This document shows, one piece after another, positions 12,151-23,575 of a stretch of DNA of 64,000 nucleotides. The notes below the pieces were generated by a model. That model searched no databases and had not been told where the DNA came from. It worked only from the letters and a program-made list of their open reading frames with translations. The translations under genes were made by a program, and so were the position numbers. The stretch lies in assembly GCA_032622095.1 (NCBI GenBank), contig CP136065.1, forward strand, positions 117,595,195 through 117,659,194. The letters are read 5' to 3'. The stretch's first letter is position 1. Each line of letters opens with the position of its first letter. The DNA is from Siphonodentalium dalli. Lineage: Eukaryota > Mollusca > Scaphopoda > Gadilida > Siphonodentaliidae.

Positions 12151-12600
12151 ATTCGCGCAGTACTATTTTTCGCGTGCCCATCAGTGCAAGAATTCAAAAC
12201 AGAGATTAAAAATTGTACGACCTCCAAGTTTACCGAATCTACAGGGAAAATAGAGAGGTTTATAGTGTAAAACGGCAAACTTCAAACCTGTGGTTGCAAT
12301 AGCCATATTCTTGGTGCGAAAGCATCGCGTGACATAACTCATTATTTGTCATTTATAAATCTGTGAGCTGTGTAAGACCATATTGCCTCACAATCACAAT
12401 TCCAACGCTTAGCTATCAAATTGATACGAATCAAAATCGACGTCGCGAAATGAGTTAAATCGAACATCACGTGCTGTTATATATAATGTCGGTGGCCAAA
12501 TGAATCCCAGTCTCGGACGTCTTGTTACGGTAATATAAGACAAAAGGAAGCCGATTATTGTATCGCGCTTGCTATACAAGCTTGAAGTTGTCGTATGGAC
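12151..12600. other. Non-coding, nothing recognised
   Basis: Sequence between the retroposon-like tail and the minisatellite. No repeat or gene was recognised. Confidence 0.4.
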
Positions 12601-14030
12601 TCTGCAGGTACATTGTAAGAGCGATTTATGTAATGAGTTATACATATTACGGAAGGTATGTTAACACGAGAGATAGTTATACATATTACGGAAGGTACGT
12701 TATAAGAGGGATATATGTAATGAGTTATACATAATACAGAATGTATATATACGTTATAAGAGGGATATATGCTTTGAATCATACATATTACGGATGGTAC
12801 GTTATAACAGGGATATATGTAATGAGTTATAAATATTACGGAATGCACGTTATATGAGGGATATATGTTTTGAATTATACACATTACGGACGGTACGTTA
12901 TAAGAGGGATATATGTAATGAGCTATACATATTACGGAAGGTACGTTATAGGAGGGATACATGTAGAGTTACATATAAATGTCATGGACGGTACGTTATA
13001 AGAGGGATATATGCTATGAGGTATACATATTACGGAAGGTACGTTATAAGAGGGATATATGTAATGAGTTATACATATTACAGAAGGTACGTTATAGGAG
13101 GAATATATGTAATGGGCTATACATATTACGGAAGGTACGGTATGAGAGGGATACATGTAGAGTTACATATAAATGTCATGGACGGTACGTTATAAGAGGG
13201 ATATATGTTATGAGGTATACATATTACGGAAGGTACGTTATAAGAGGGATATATGTAATGAGTTATACATATTACAGAAGGTACGTTATAGGATGGATAT
13301 ATGTTTTAAATCATACATGTTACGGAAGATACGTTATACGAGGGATATATGTAATGAGTTATGCATATTATGGAGTGTATGTTATAAGAGGGATATATGC
13401 ATATAGTTATACATATTACGGAATGGACGACATATGTTTTGAATCATACACCATACATATTACGGAAGGTATGTTATAACAAAGATACATGTAATGAGTT
13501 ATACATATTATGGAAGGTACGTTATAACAGGGATATATGTTATGAGTCGTACATATGGTAGGTACGTCATAAGAACATATTACGGAAGGTACCTTAATTA
13601 GATGGATATATGTTATGAGTCATACATATTACGGCGTGTACGTTATAAGAGGGATATATATCTAACGAACGAGTTATACATATTACGGAAGAAACGATAT
13701 AACCGGGATATATGTAATGGATTATATACATATTACAGAAGATACGTTAAAAGAGGGATATATGTAATAAGTGACATATACCGCAGAAGGTACGTTAATA
13801 AGATGGATATATGTTATGAGTCATACACATTATATAATCGGAAGGTACGTTATAAGAGGGATATACGTTATGATTCATACATAATACGGAAGGTACGTTA
13901 TAACAAGGATATTATGCAGTGAGTTATACATATTACGGAAGGTACGTTATAAGAGGGATACATGTAACGAGTTATAAATGTCACGGAAGGTACGTTATAA
14001 CAAGGATATATGTTATGTTCATACATATTG
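12601..14030. repeat. 48-bp minisatellite, block 1 (about 29 copies)
   Basis: The unit is GGTACGTTATAAGAGGG, then ATATATGTAATGAG, then TTATACATATTACGGAA, 48 bp in all. Copies differ by point changes and small indels. Because 48 is a multiple of 3 and the unit lacks stops in some frames, open frames of 113, 166 and 135 residues appear on both strands with a 16-residue period (YKRDICNELYIL...). A 194-bp higher-order repeat (four units) is visible, with the variant containing GAGTTACATATAAATGTCAT at 12961 and 13155. I see no evidence that it is translated. Confidence 0.95.
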
Positions 14031-14329
14031 TAGCATACAGACCCCCCTGGACGTAGATAGCTGGGTAGTTGCTAAAGATCTCCCAATTTCCCAAGCCGGG
14101 TCAGGGAAAGACCGGGCTGTGTGGCGTGGGTCACAATTTCTCGGGTGGATATATCTGGGGCCGTGGTCGATTTGGTAGACCACGGGGTCACGTGCCAAGT
14201 AATGAGTCCGGTTAACACGTTGGTGAAATTTATTCTTTATAACAGAAATTCAGTAATGTACATATGGCGTACAAAGTATAGGCTACTAATACTATACATG
14301 TAATGATGATATATAGATCTCTATAATGG

Positions 14330-14700
14330 AGTTACTTCCCGTTGAACGGATTTCCCCAGTTACTTCCCGTTGAACGGATTTCTACAGTTAGATAAATATC
14401 CATGTCTATATGTGCACCTTTAAGTTGAATCCGTTGAACGGATTTTCCCAAAGTTAGCTGTTGAGTTTTGGTTTCAACCGCCAAGAGTGATGGACAATTG
14501 ACTAATGACCAAGAGTTGGGTTGAAGCACCCTATTTATATGTTTTGCCGAAATCCGGTGACCAATGGCATTGCTGAACGGATCCGTTGGCGAGCCGATGA
14601 CCAATCACGTTATAGAACGGAATCGGACCAGCCTGAACGGATCCGTCAACCAATGTCAGTACTAAACGGAATCCGTTGACCAATGATGGCGCAAAAGATT
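14330..14700. promoter_or_regulatory. CCAAT / GAACGGAT motif field
   Basis: Two direct copies of a unit of about 27 bp containing TTACTTCCCGTTGAACGGAT start the region. GAACGGAT or AACGGAATCC then recurs through 14690, often followed by GACCAAT. CCAAT boxes start at 14561, 14601, 14650 and 14680. CCAAT is the NF-Y binding core, so the array could be regulatory, but no gene start is evident nearby. It could equally be a decayed tandem repeat. Confidence 0.4.
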
Positions 14701-15375
14701 AAAAGTAGTTACGCGAACACAAAAATAGATCCTTAATACCGGTCATTGGTCTGGATAAGAGAATAATTAAATAGCTAAGATAAATAACAAAATGTTATTT
14801 ATTACAATAAGAAAACGTAGGGATTACTGAAACGATTTACCATAGTTATAATACTTTACAACAATAGAGTTATCCCTACGCACGTTCACGAGAGAAGTAC
14901 ACTGTCACAAAAGATGTCAGCAATAACATTAAAATATACAACGGTGGCGTGTCGGTACAAGTTATAAGTAGATAATTTGAACTCAAGAATTGGAGACAAT
15001 ATGATGTTTGGTTGGAACGAAGTACAGGAATAGAATGGAGCGAAATGTTGGAGAAAATACGACAGCCACCGGAGGAAAATTCCGTCTGAAAAATGGACGG
15101 CACAGATGCGCTAAAAAGTTGAACGACCGCGAAGGATAAAACAGAATAAAATACAATAACACGATGTTTGCACACGAACTTGACATTGTGAGAGACTGCA
15201 TGTGATGACTTTGTGAACATAATTTATTAATAACTATATATTTATCAATATTTACGGTCAATTATAATGAGTTTTAGATGCAGTGAAATTGTCAATTGTT
15301 GTTATTATCTCCCTTGATCGAAGATTGTAATCCGATGAAGTGCCGTTGGACTCCTTGGTAATACCTCAGGGTATT
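14701..15375. other. Non-coding, nothing strong
   Basis: Overlapping minus-strand open frames of 114 and 92 residues (14876-15261) look like chance: there is no recognisable domain and they overlap in different frames. Confidence 0.4.
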
Positions 15376-16110
15376 ACAATATTACGGACGGTACGTTAGA
15401 AAAAGGATATAGGTACCGTAATGAGTTATACATATTATGGAAGGTGCGTTATAACAAGGATATAGGTAATTAGTTATACATATTACGGAAGGAACGTTAT
15501 AAGATGTATATTTGTAATACTAATGAGTTATATGCCTACATTTTACGGAAGGAACGTTATAAGAGGGATATATATGTAGCGAATTATAAGTATATAACTG
15601 ATAACGAGCTCTTGAAACATCTCAAAAGCTTTCGGCCCAAAGCCTTCTTCGGTGGAATTTAATTCACCATAAAAGTTACATTCTTGCTGCAGCTGCGACA
15701 CAGTTAAATGTTACATATTACGGAAGGTACGTTATAAGAGGGATACATGTAACGAGTTATGGATGTCACAGAAGTACGTTATAACAAGGGTATATGTTAT
15801 TGTCATACATATTACAGAATGTACGTTAAAAAGGAAATATAGGTAATGAGTTATACATATTATGGAAGGTGCGTTGTAACAAGGATATAGGTAATGAGTT
15901 AAACATATTACGGAAGGAACTTTATAAGAGGGATATATATGTAACGAATTATAAGTATATAACTGATTTATAACGAGCTCTTGAAACATTTCTGGACAAA
16001 GCTTTCGGTCCAAAGCCTTCTTCGGTGGAATTTAATTCACCATAAAAGTTACATTCTTGCTGCAGCTTCGTCACAGTTAAACGTTACATATTACGGATTG
16101 TAATACGACC
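15376..16110. repeat. 48-bp minisatellite, block 2, with a larger duplication
   Basis: Copies of the 48-bp unit are interleaved with a non-minisatellite segment (AACGAGCTCTTGAAACAT through CTTGCTGCAGC). That segment occurs twice, with ATAACGAGCTC at 15601 and 15970, a spacing of 369 bp. The surrounding minisatellite copies are duplicated with it, one unit shorter in the second copy. A mixed unit was therefore duplicated as a block. Confidence 0.9.
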
Positions 16111-16570
16111 TTGCCTATACCTACACACAAGACTCGTCCTGGTTGGTCAGTATCCTGTATTCCCATAATTTATTCTGTATTCGTTTTGTGGTACAATTCT
16201 AGATAATCTTAATTGTACTACAAAAAATGTGGCACAATCAGTGAAATTCTGCCAATGGCTCAAACTTTCAGAAGTCAAACCACACGGGCATTGGTTAATG
16301 TCATGCTATAGACTGAAGAAAGAGACATATAATGACTACCTACTGTATTATACTGAATTTTATTTGACAAAAATAGGTCATAACTGAAAATGTTTTTCGG
16401 CATTGAAAATGGGTCGCCGTTTAATGGTGACGTCATGCTTGACGTACAGTTCTAAGAGAAGAACTGTTTGGTGGAAAATCATGCCACGCAGAGCTAGAAA
16501 CTGGGCTATTATATAGCAGGTTGAACGTATGTCACTATACAATTTCGACCAAAACATACAGTCGAATTAC
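16111..16570. other. Non-coding, nothing recognised
   Basis: Unique-looking sequence between two blocks of the 48-bp minisatellite. No gene or repeat was recognised. Confidence 0.4.
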
Positions 16571-16719
16571 AAAAGAAATATATACACTGCACATCGGCGT
16601 GAATAGTAGAATTTGACCACAAAAACTGATTGTAGGACTCCGCTTCGTGTCATCCTACAATCAGTTTCGTTGTGGTCAAATTCTACTATACACGCTGATG
16701 CGCAGTGTATTTATTTCTT
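16571..16719. mobile_element. Palindromic hairpin element
   Basis: TAGTAGAATTTGACCAC is followed by its complement across a loop (CTCCGCTTCGTGTC). Pairing extends outward to ATACACTGC/GCAGTGTAT and AAAGAAAT/ATTTCTT. The terminal AAGAAAT...ATTTCTTA resembles the ends of the elements at 185 and 46234. It is about 149 bp, non-coding, and lies directly against minisatellite block 3. Confidence 0.65.
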
Positions 16720-16721
16720 AA

Positions 16722-17290
16722 ATGTACGTTATAAGAGCGATATATGTAATGAGTTATACATATTACAAATGTACGTTAATAAGAAAGATATATGTAATTA
16801 TTTATACATATTACGGAAGGTAAGTTAATAGTATGGATATAAAGTAATGAGTTATTCATATTACGGAAGGTATGTATGTTACAACATGGATATATGTAAT
16901 GAGTTATACGTATTACGGAAGGTACGTTAACACAGAGATATATGTAATGAGCCATATATACTGCGGAAGGTACGTTATAAGAGGGATATAAATGTAATGT
17001 GTCATAAATATTAGCGAAGGTACGTTAACACGAGAAATATATGTTATTAGTCATACATACTGCGGACGGTACGTTATAAGAGGGATATAAATATAAGTGT
17101 CATAAATATTAGGGAAGGTACGTTAACACGAGAGATATATGTTATTAGTCATACATATTGCGGAAGGTACGTTATAAGAGGGATATATGGTATGGGTCAT
17201 ACATATTAAGGAAGGTACGTTAATAAACAGAGATGTATATTTATGAGTCATAAATATTACGAAAGGTGCGTTAATAGGAGAATTTATTAA
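16722..17290. repeat. 48-bp minisatellite, block 3 (about 12 copies)
   Basis: The same unit as at 12601 but more diverged. A GTTAACACGAGAGATATATG variant is common, with some copies spaced 46-52 bp. Confidence 0.85.
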
Positions 17291-17307
17291 TTAGATATAG
17301 GTTATCG

Positions 17308-17450
17308 GCCGCAATAAGTAAAACGCTGCCCGCGTCATACGTAACAAAAAGTCGGCCAATAAGGAGAAAACGCGGTCAATAAGTAACAAAAAGTCGGTCA
17401 ATAAGTAGAAAACGCGACCAATAAGTCAAGTTAACGTAACTGACGTCATA
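17308..17450. repeat. CAATAAGTA-type short tandem repeat with a CRE-like palindrome
   Basis: About five copies of a 20-22-bp unit (GGTCAATAAGTA plus ACAAAAAGTC or GAAAACGCG). The segment is followed by a full TGACGTCA palindrome (17441-17448), the consensus CREB/ATF site, and has a GCGTCATACG variant at its start (about 17332). No adjacent promoter is established. Confidence 0.7.
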
Positions 17451-17766
17451 CGTACTTAGCTCGATTGGCAAAGAATAGTGGGTCGACGGAAGATAGATTG
17501 CAGTTGATTTCGGATGAATTACGGACAGTCACTGTTTTTGGGAGTAAATATGCATGTACGTGGATTTTACTACATGTATCCGTATCAATATCATTCCCAG
17601 TGGAAACTGACAGCACTGTGAAATCGCTGCAAGTTCTTCACAAAGTTCACAAGAATAAAAATTGCTGGAATAATTGCTAATTTAATAAAACACACAATGG
17701 GATATCTATGTTAATATATTCATCCTGTGAAACAATAATTGCCAATGTTGCTAATTAATAAAACAC

Positions 17767-17901
17767 TTATTAATTGGTTGTTTCCACATTGACCGAGTTA
17801 TGAGGCCTCGGTATGTCGTATTAGCCTTCGGCCTGCGGCCTCAGGCCAATAAGATACCTCGGCCTCATAACTCGGCCAATATGGAAACAACCAATTAATA
17901 A
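17767..17901. mobile_element. Palindromic hairpin element
   Basis: TTATTAATTGGTTGTTTCCA pairs with TGGAAACAACCAATTAATAA. Pairing continues through GACCGAGTTATGAGGC against GCCTCATAACTCGGCC. The apex is GC-rich (CCTTCGGCCTGCGGCCTCAGG). It is about 135 bp and non-coding. Confidence 0.7.
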
Positions 17902-18412
17902 CATTTAATATGTCATTAGTTATACCTATAGTAGTGAAGGTACCTTTGACTGAATTGAGAATATTATATTTGCATTCGGAAAATCAATCTCAACATCATA
18001 GTGCATGCGTAAAAGGGTAAATCATGCTAAAATATTCGTTAGAGCAATGCTCGTAAGAACTTATTTTCTAAGTTATACCGCTGGAGGTGTACGAAAGCAT
18101 TGCTCCAATTCAATAACACACGCAGCCGCGAAGTCGTGGTGATAAGAGTCTAAGTTAATCATGTCACCTCATGTATTTTAAATGCATGCAGTCAAATGTT
18201 GACTATTCTGTGGTCAGCAACCTATATACGCTGTTGTCGGATTATTCCTTTCGATTTCATATGAATGATGTCTGACTATTTAGCTATCAGAATGCTCATT
18301 TTGGGTATTAAAAACATCCACATTCATCACCAAATAACGAGCAGTTATGTTCTGGTTGATGTAAATTTTCGTCGCGATAACCTTTAATTTACACGTGTGC
18401 ATCCACATGACA
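17902..18412. other. Non-coding, nothing recognised
   Basis: No gene or clear repeat. Confidence 0.4.
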
Positions 18413-18558
18413 TCCACATGACGACGATGATGACGATGACGACGACGATGATGGCGATGACGACGACTATGATGATGCTGATCACGATGACGATGATAAT
18501 GGTGATGATGATAATGATGATTATGATGATGATAATGATGATGATGATTATGATGATA
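18413..18558. repeat. (GAT/GAC) trinucleotide microsatellite
   Basis: An interrupted GAY trinucleotide run. It gives poly-His and poly-Ile translations in two minus-strand frames (18280-18581), which are artefacts of the repeat. Confidence 0.95.
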
Positions 18559-19023
18559 GTACAACTATAAACTTCTGGCATATGAAAATGGCAAGCACAC
18601 GGTGGTCCCCTTTAGTAAATCTATGTATACATGTTAATTGGTACTCTGTATTCTCCACTTTATTGTGGCGTTGAGTTAAATAAACAATCCACCATGAATG
18701 ATCTATAACTGAAACTGTCATCAGATACAAAACTTGTGCGGAAATATGTTTGTCAGCTTTGAATTCGCGCACCACGGTGTACGACTTAAAAATTGAGCGC
18801 AAAATATAGTACTGTGCAGATTTACGGGTATATAAGGTATATCGTTCGATCTATATGACCATTTGTATTTATGCGAAAGGTGTGAAAACTTCCTCAAAAT
18901 ATTATTATCTTTGCCGGCTATTCAGGTAATTCGAAGATTGTGGTTTTGTTCGCAACCATGAACAGTTGGTTATAGCAATGGTCTCGTAATTGAACGAGAA
19001 TCGTCACTGAAGTCATATATATC

Positions 19024-19118
19024 TTTACCGACACCGACATGTCCTGTGTGTATATTTACCGACACCGACATGTCCTGTGTGTATATTTACCGACACCGAC
19101 ATGTCCTGTGTGTATATT
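19024..19118. repeat. 31-bp tandem repeat, three copies
   Basis: A 31-bp unit, TTTACCGACACCGACATGTC plus CTGTGTGTATA, at 19024, 19055 and 19086, with almost no variation between copies. Confidence 0.95.
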
Positions 19119-21284
19119 TTCGATCCAAGCTGCGTAAATTCGGGAACTTACTACACGGTCATAATATTTCTCAACCACGCAGAATGGGCGATTTGCGATT
19201 TCTATCCTAATGCTTTTTTTTTGTGACAACAGCAATTTGAGACTGCTATATTTGTTTGATAGATGTATAAATATTTTGTGGTCACCCCACTAGTTATTAT
19301 CCTCAACAAACCTTTAATATTGGTGTATTCAATTAAGCGGGATACAATTTAAACTCGGATGTTTGAGATGTTATTCAGATTATTTGAGACACACGAATAA
19401 AATGAAGCAAAGTCGTGACATTTTACCGAGCAAGAATGCTCGAACTATATGTGCTCGCCATCAATGATGGCGGTTATCTCTTGCGTCTGGTTTCGCTGTC
19501 ATCTGTTCACGGTATGATACAATTTCTAAGAATGTATATCTCAAACCGTGTTACCTCATTTTGTTAACGCATCCAGCCGACTATATTGAATCCTCGACGA
19601 GTTCTCGTGACCCCGTTCGTGTTCAGATTAGCGCTTAACCTCACCACTTGCAGCTCTGTGGTAGCTTTGTGTCTGTCAATTCATATCTGTTAAATCGTGT
19701 TTTATAGTTGTGAGGAGAAATTTGAAGAACAGTGTTTAGTTTGTTTCTCATCCACCAGTTATGCCACGCGGTTAATTCATTTAGTTAATAGTTGGCTCCT
19801 AGATATTAGGAAATCGGAGACAAATAGTGATAAACACTATATATGGTACAATATTCTATGATTATGCCACATGCACACCAACATGCGCATCGAGCTTTCC
19901 TGCCCTAGTGCGGGTAGTATAACTTTTCGAGACGGCAGTTGGCGACACAAAGTATTTAAGATTCTGTATCAGCAATAGTTCAAAGTATTCCCATGCATGA
20001 CGAATCCGTTTAACGTCTCATACTTTTTGTAACAACCGTCACCAAAAAACAATCAACCATTTCAAAGGCGGGCATCGATATAGAGGTTTCACAAAATCAC
20101 AACTAGAGTTAACATTTAGAAATATACCATTCTTCTGGACCGCACGTCCACATAATTCATTTAAGAACAAGGGATGCGTATTATTCTTCTAATACATCTT
20201 GTATTTCTAAGAAATTGAACATATGTTGCAGATACTGCCTCATATTCCACATCCGTAAAATTAAATAGGGTAAATATACAATAGCAAAATTTAACTCTGG
20301 TAAGTATAAACTGTTAAAGATTATATAGAAGCAGAGGTATACCTTCCTCGTGCTGGAACATTTTTTACGCCTCGTGAATGGTGGAGTCCCTGTTATTCCT
20401 ACCTATTTATAACCGTTAACTCTGATTGTAATTTTGCTGAACCTCTCTATTTATACCTTCCAGTGGTTAACTCTCTTGTGTTAAAGCATTGTATAAACGA
20501 CTCATACGATTGGTACGAGTTCCTGACTTGGACAGTAACGCTCGATTGAAAGTTGGGCGGCAGTTCATGGATGCATGTCGGTTCCTGGGTATTAGTCTAA
20601 ATACCTATCTATTTATTACTTATTAAATTAATTATATCTGGTAATAATTGCTCCACGATGAAACGAACGTTTAACGAATGTAATGGGTGGATCAGTTGTT
20701 ATTATTTATTTATGAATATCAGCTAAGTGTTGGATTTTTCGACTATTTCAATGACATGTATATCGAACAAGTATGACATTCTGTTGATCACATTATTTTT
20801 CGTTATGCGTATACACAGACATTTTACAGGAATGTGAGTATTGCATGTACACTGGTGAGAAAGCACATATATCGCACATTTAATCATCGTCTCCACAGAA
20901 GGCAGCCAGTGTCAATGTGCATGCACGGGAACACTCGCTGCGACACCCGTCCACGCCTCTCCTAATTTCCTGCACTATATATATACATGTATCGCCACGG
21001 CTTTTTATCTAACATGATCAGATGTCCCCTCCCACAACTCCTGGAACCTGGGTCACCACATATCTTACCAGCTGTTGCTAACAAGTATCATCTGCACATC
21101 AAAGTGAGTATTCGCGCATTTATCTGAATCAAATGAATGACAATATAGGTGATATGTTTCATGCGCCAGTCGAGTTGTGTATCTGAAAGCAATAAACGGT
21201 CACTTGATTTAACGGAAGCTTGTATTCTCTATTAAAACATTCGATTTCAGTCTTACCATTTTGAAAGAAATGGAGGCATGCTGC
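19119..21284. other. Non-coding, nothing recognised
   Basis: About 2.2 kb without a credible open frame or obvious repeat. It may be intronic or intergenic. Confidence 0.4.
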
Positions 21285-22420
21285 CCCTGATAATCGATGT
21301 GCGTGATCGTTCGATAGAGGACTATATACTGTCCGTTTTAATCGCTGTGAGTGATGACTCGTTAGAGGACTACACTGCACGGTTTAATCTCTATGTGATG
21401 GTCCGATATAGGATTATACGACGCCCGGGTTAATCGTTGTGTGGGGTGGCTCGGTAGAGGACTATTCACTGCCGGTATAATCCGTGTGTGATGGCTAGGT
21501 AGAGGGGTGTATATATACACTGCCCGGATTAATCGTTGTGTGTGATGGGTCGATTGAGGGGTGTATATATACACTGTCCGGGTTAATCGTTGTGTGGGAT
21601 GGCTCGGTAGAGGGCTATTCACTGCCGGTATAATATGTGTGATGGCCAGGTAGAGGTGTGTATATATACACTGCCCGGATTAATCGTTGTGTGTGATGGT
21701 TCGGTATTGGAATATACACTGTCCGGGTTAATCGTTGTGCGTGGTTGGTCGGTAGATGGGTGTGTATATATACACTGCCCGGATTAATCGTGTGTAGTGG
21801 GTTGGTATATGAATATACACTGCCCGGGTTAATCTTTGTTTGTGGTGGGTCGGTAGACGTGTATATATATATACACTGCCCGGATTAATCGTTGTGTGTG
21901 ATGGCTCATTAGAGGGCTATTCATTGCCGGTTTTATCTCTGTGTGATGGCTAGGTAGAGGTGTGTATATGTGATGGCTAGGTAGAGGTGGAATATACACT
22001 GCCCAGGTTAATCGCTGTGTGTGGTGGGTCGGTATAGGAATATACACTTCCCGGGTTGATCGTTGTATGTGGTCGGTCGGTAGAGGGGTGTATATATACA
22101 CTGCCCGGATTAATCGTTGTGTGTGGTGGGTTGTTATAGGAATATACACTGCCCGGATTAATCGTTATGTGTGGTCGGTCGATGTAGGGATATCTGCTTC
22201 CCGGGTTAATCGTTGTGTGCAATGACTCGGTAAAGGGATATACACTACCTGTGTTAATCGCTCTGAATGGTTGGTTGGCACAGGGATATACGCTGCCAGG
22301 TTAATTGCTGTGTGTGGTGGTTCCTTGGAGGGACATAATTTTTTTAATTTATATTAAATCTTGTGTGTGATGACTCGGTAGAGGGCTATTGACTGCCGGC
22401 TTATTCTATGTGTTAGACGG
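21285..22420. repeat. Diverged minisatellite, array A
   Basis: Irregular copies of about 50-70 bp share the core CCGG(G)TTAATCGTTGTGTG and CTCGGTAGAGG, separated by a variable TGTATATATACACTG insert. They are much less uniform than the adjoining array B, which uses the same core. The repetitive open frames on both strands are artefacts. Confidence 0.9.
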
Positions 22421-23575
22421 CTATACGATGCCCGGGTTAATCGTTGTTGTGGTGGCTCGGTAGATGGCTATACGATGTCCGGGTTAATCGTTGTTGTGGT
22501 GGCTCGGTAGACGGCTATACGATGTCCGGGTTAATCGTTGTTGTGGTGGCTCCTCGGTAGATGGCTATACGATGCCCGGATAATCGTTGTTGTGGTGGCT
22601 CGGTAGACGGCTATACGATGTCCGGGTTAATCGTTGTTGTGGTGGCTCGGTAGATGGCTATACGATGCCCGGATAATCGTTGTTGTGGTGGCTCGGTAGA
22701 TGGCTATACGATGCCCGGATAATCGTTGTTGTGGTGGCTCGGTAGATGGCTATACGATGCCCGGGTTAATCGTTGTTGTGGTGGCTCGGTAGATGGCTAT
22801 ACGATGCCCAGGTTAATCGTTGTTGTGGTGGCTCGGTAGATGGCTATACGATGCCCGGATAATCGTTGTTGTGGTGGCTCGGTAGATGGCTATACGATGC
22901 CCGGATAATCGTTGTTGTGGTGGCTCGGTAGATGGCTATACGATGTCCGGGTTAATCGTTGTTGTGGTGGCTCGGTAGATGGCTATACGATGCCCGGGTT
23001 AATCGTTGTTGTGGTGGCTCGGTTGATGGCTATACGATGCCCGGATAATCGTTGTTGTGGTGGCTCGATAGATGGCTATACGATGCCCGGATAATCGTTG
23101 TTGTGGTGGCTCGATAGATGGCTATACGATGTCCGGGTTAATCGTTGTTGTGGTGGCTCGGTAGATGGCTATACGATGTCCGGGTTAATCGTTGTTGTGG
23201 TGGCTCGGTAGACGGCTATACGATGTCCGGGTTAATCGTTGTGGTGGTGGCTCGGTAGACGGCTATACGATGTCCGGGTTAATCGTTGTTGTGGTGGCTC
23301 GGTAGACGGCTATACGATGTCCGGTTTAATCGTTGTTGTGGTTGCTCGGTAGACGGCTATACGATGTCCGGGTTAATCGTTGTTGTGGTGGCTCGGTAGA
23401 CGGCTATACGATGCCCGGATAATCGTTGTTGTGGTGGCTCGGTAGACGGCTATACGATATCCGGGTTAATCGTTGTTGTGGTGGCTCGGTAGACGGCTAT
23501 ACGATGTCCGGGTTAATCGTTGTTGTGGTGGCTCGGTAGATGGCTATACGATGCCCGGGTTAATCGTTTTGTTTG
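22421..23575. repeat. Homogeneous 47-bp minisatellite, array B (about 25 copies)
   Basis: The unit is TGGCTATACGATGCCCGG, GTTAATCGTTGTTG, TGGTGGCTCGGTAGA. The common variants are CCCGGATAATCG (1 bp shorter), TCCGGG for CCCGGG, and GACGGC for GATGGC. The variants are interspersed, which fits unequal exchange or conversion. Confidence 0.95.

Noticed and set aside
12601-14030. CRISPR-like direct repeats
   Set aside because: The units are contiguous 48-bp tandem copies with no unique spacers, in a eukaryotic context.
14876-15261. Two overlapping minus-strand open frames of about 100 residues
   Set aside because: They overlap in different frames and show no domain.
18280-18581. Poly-His and poly-Ile open frames on the minus strand
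   Set aside because: They are translations of a GAY trinucleotide microsatellite.
22421-23575. CRISPR-like array of 47-bp units
   Set aside because: There are no variable spacers; the whole unit repeats.
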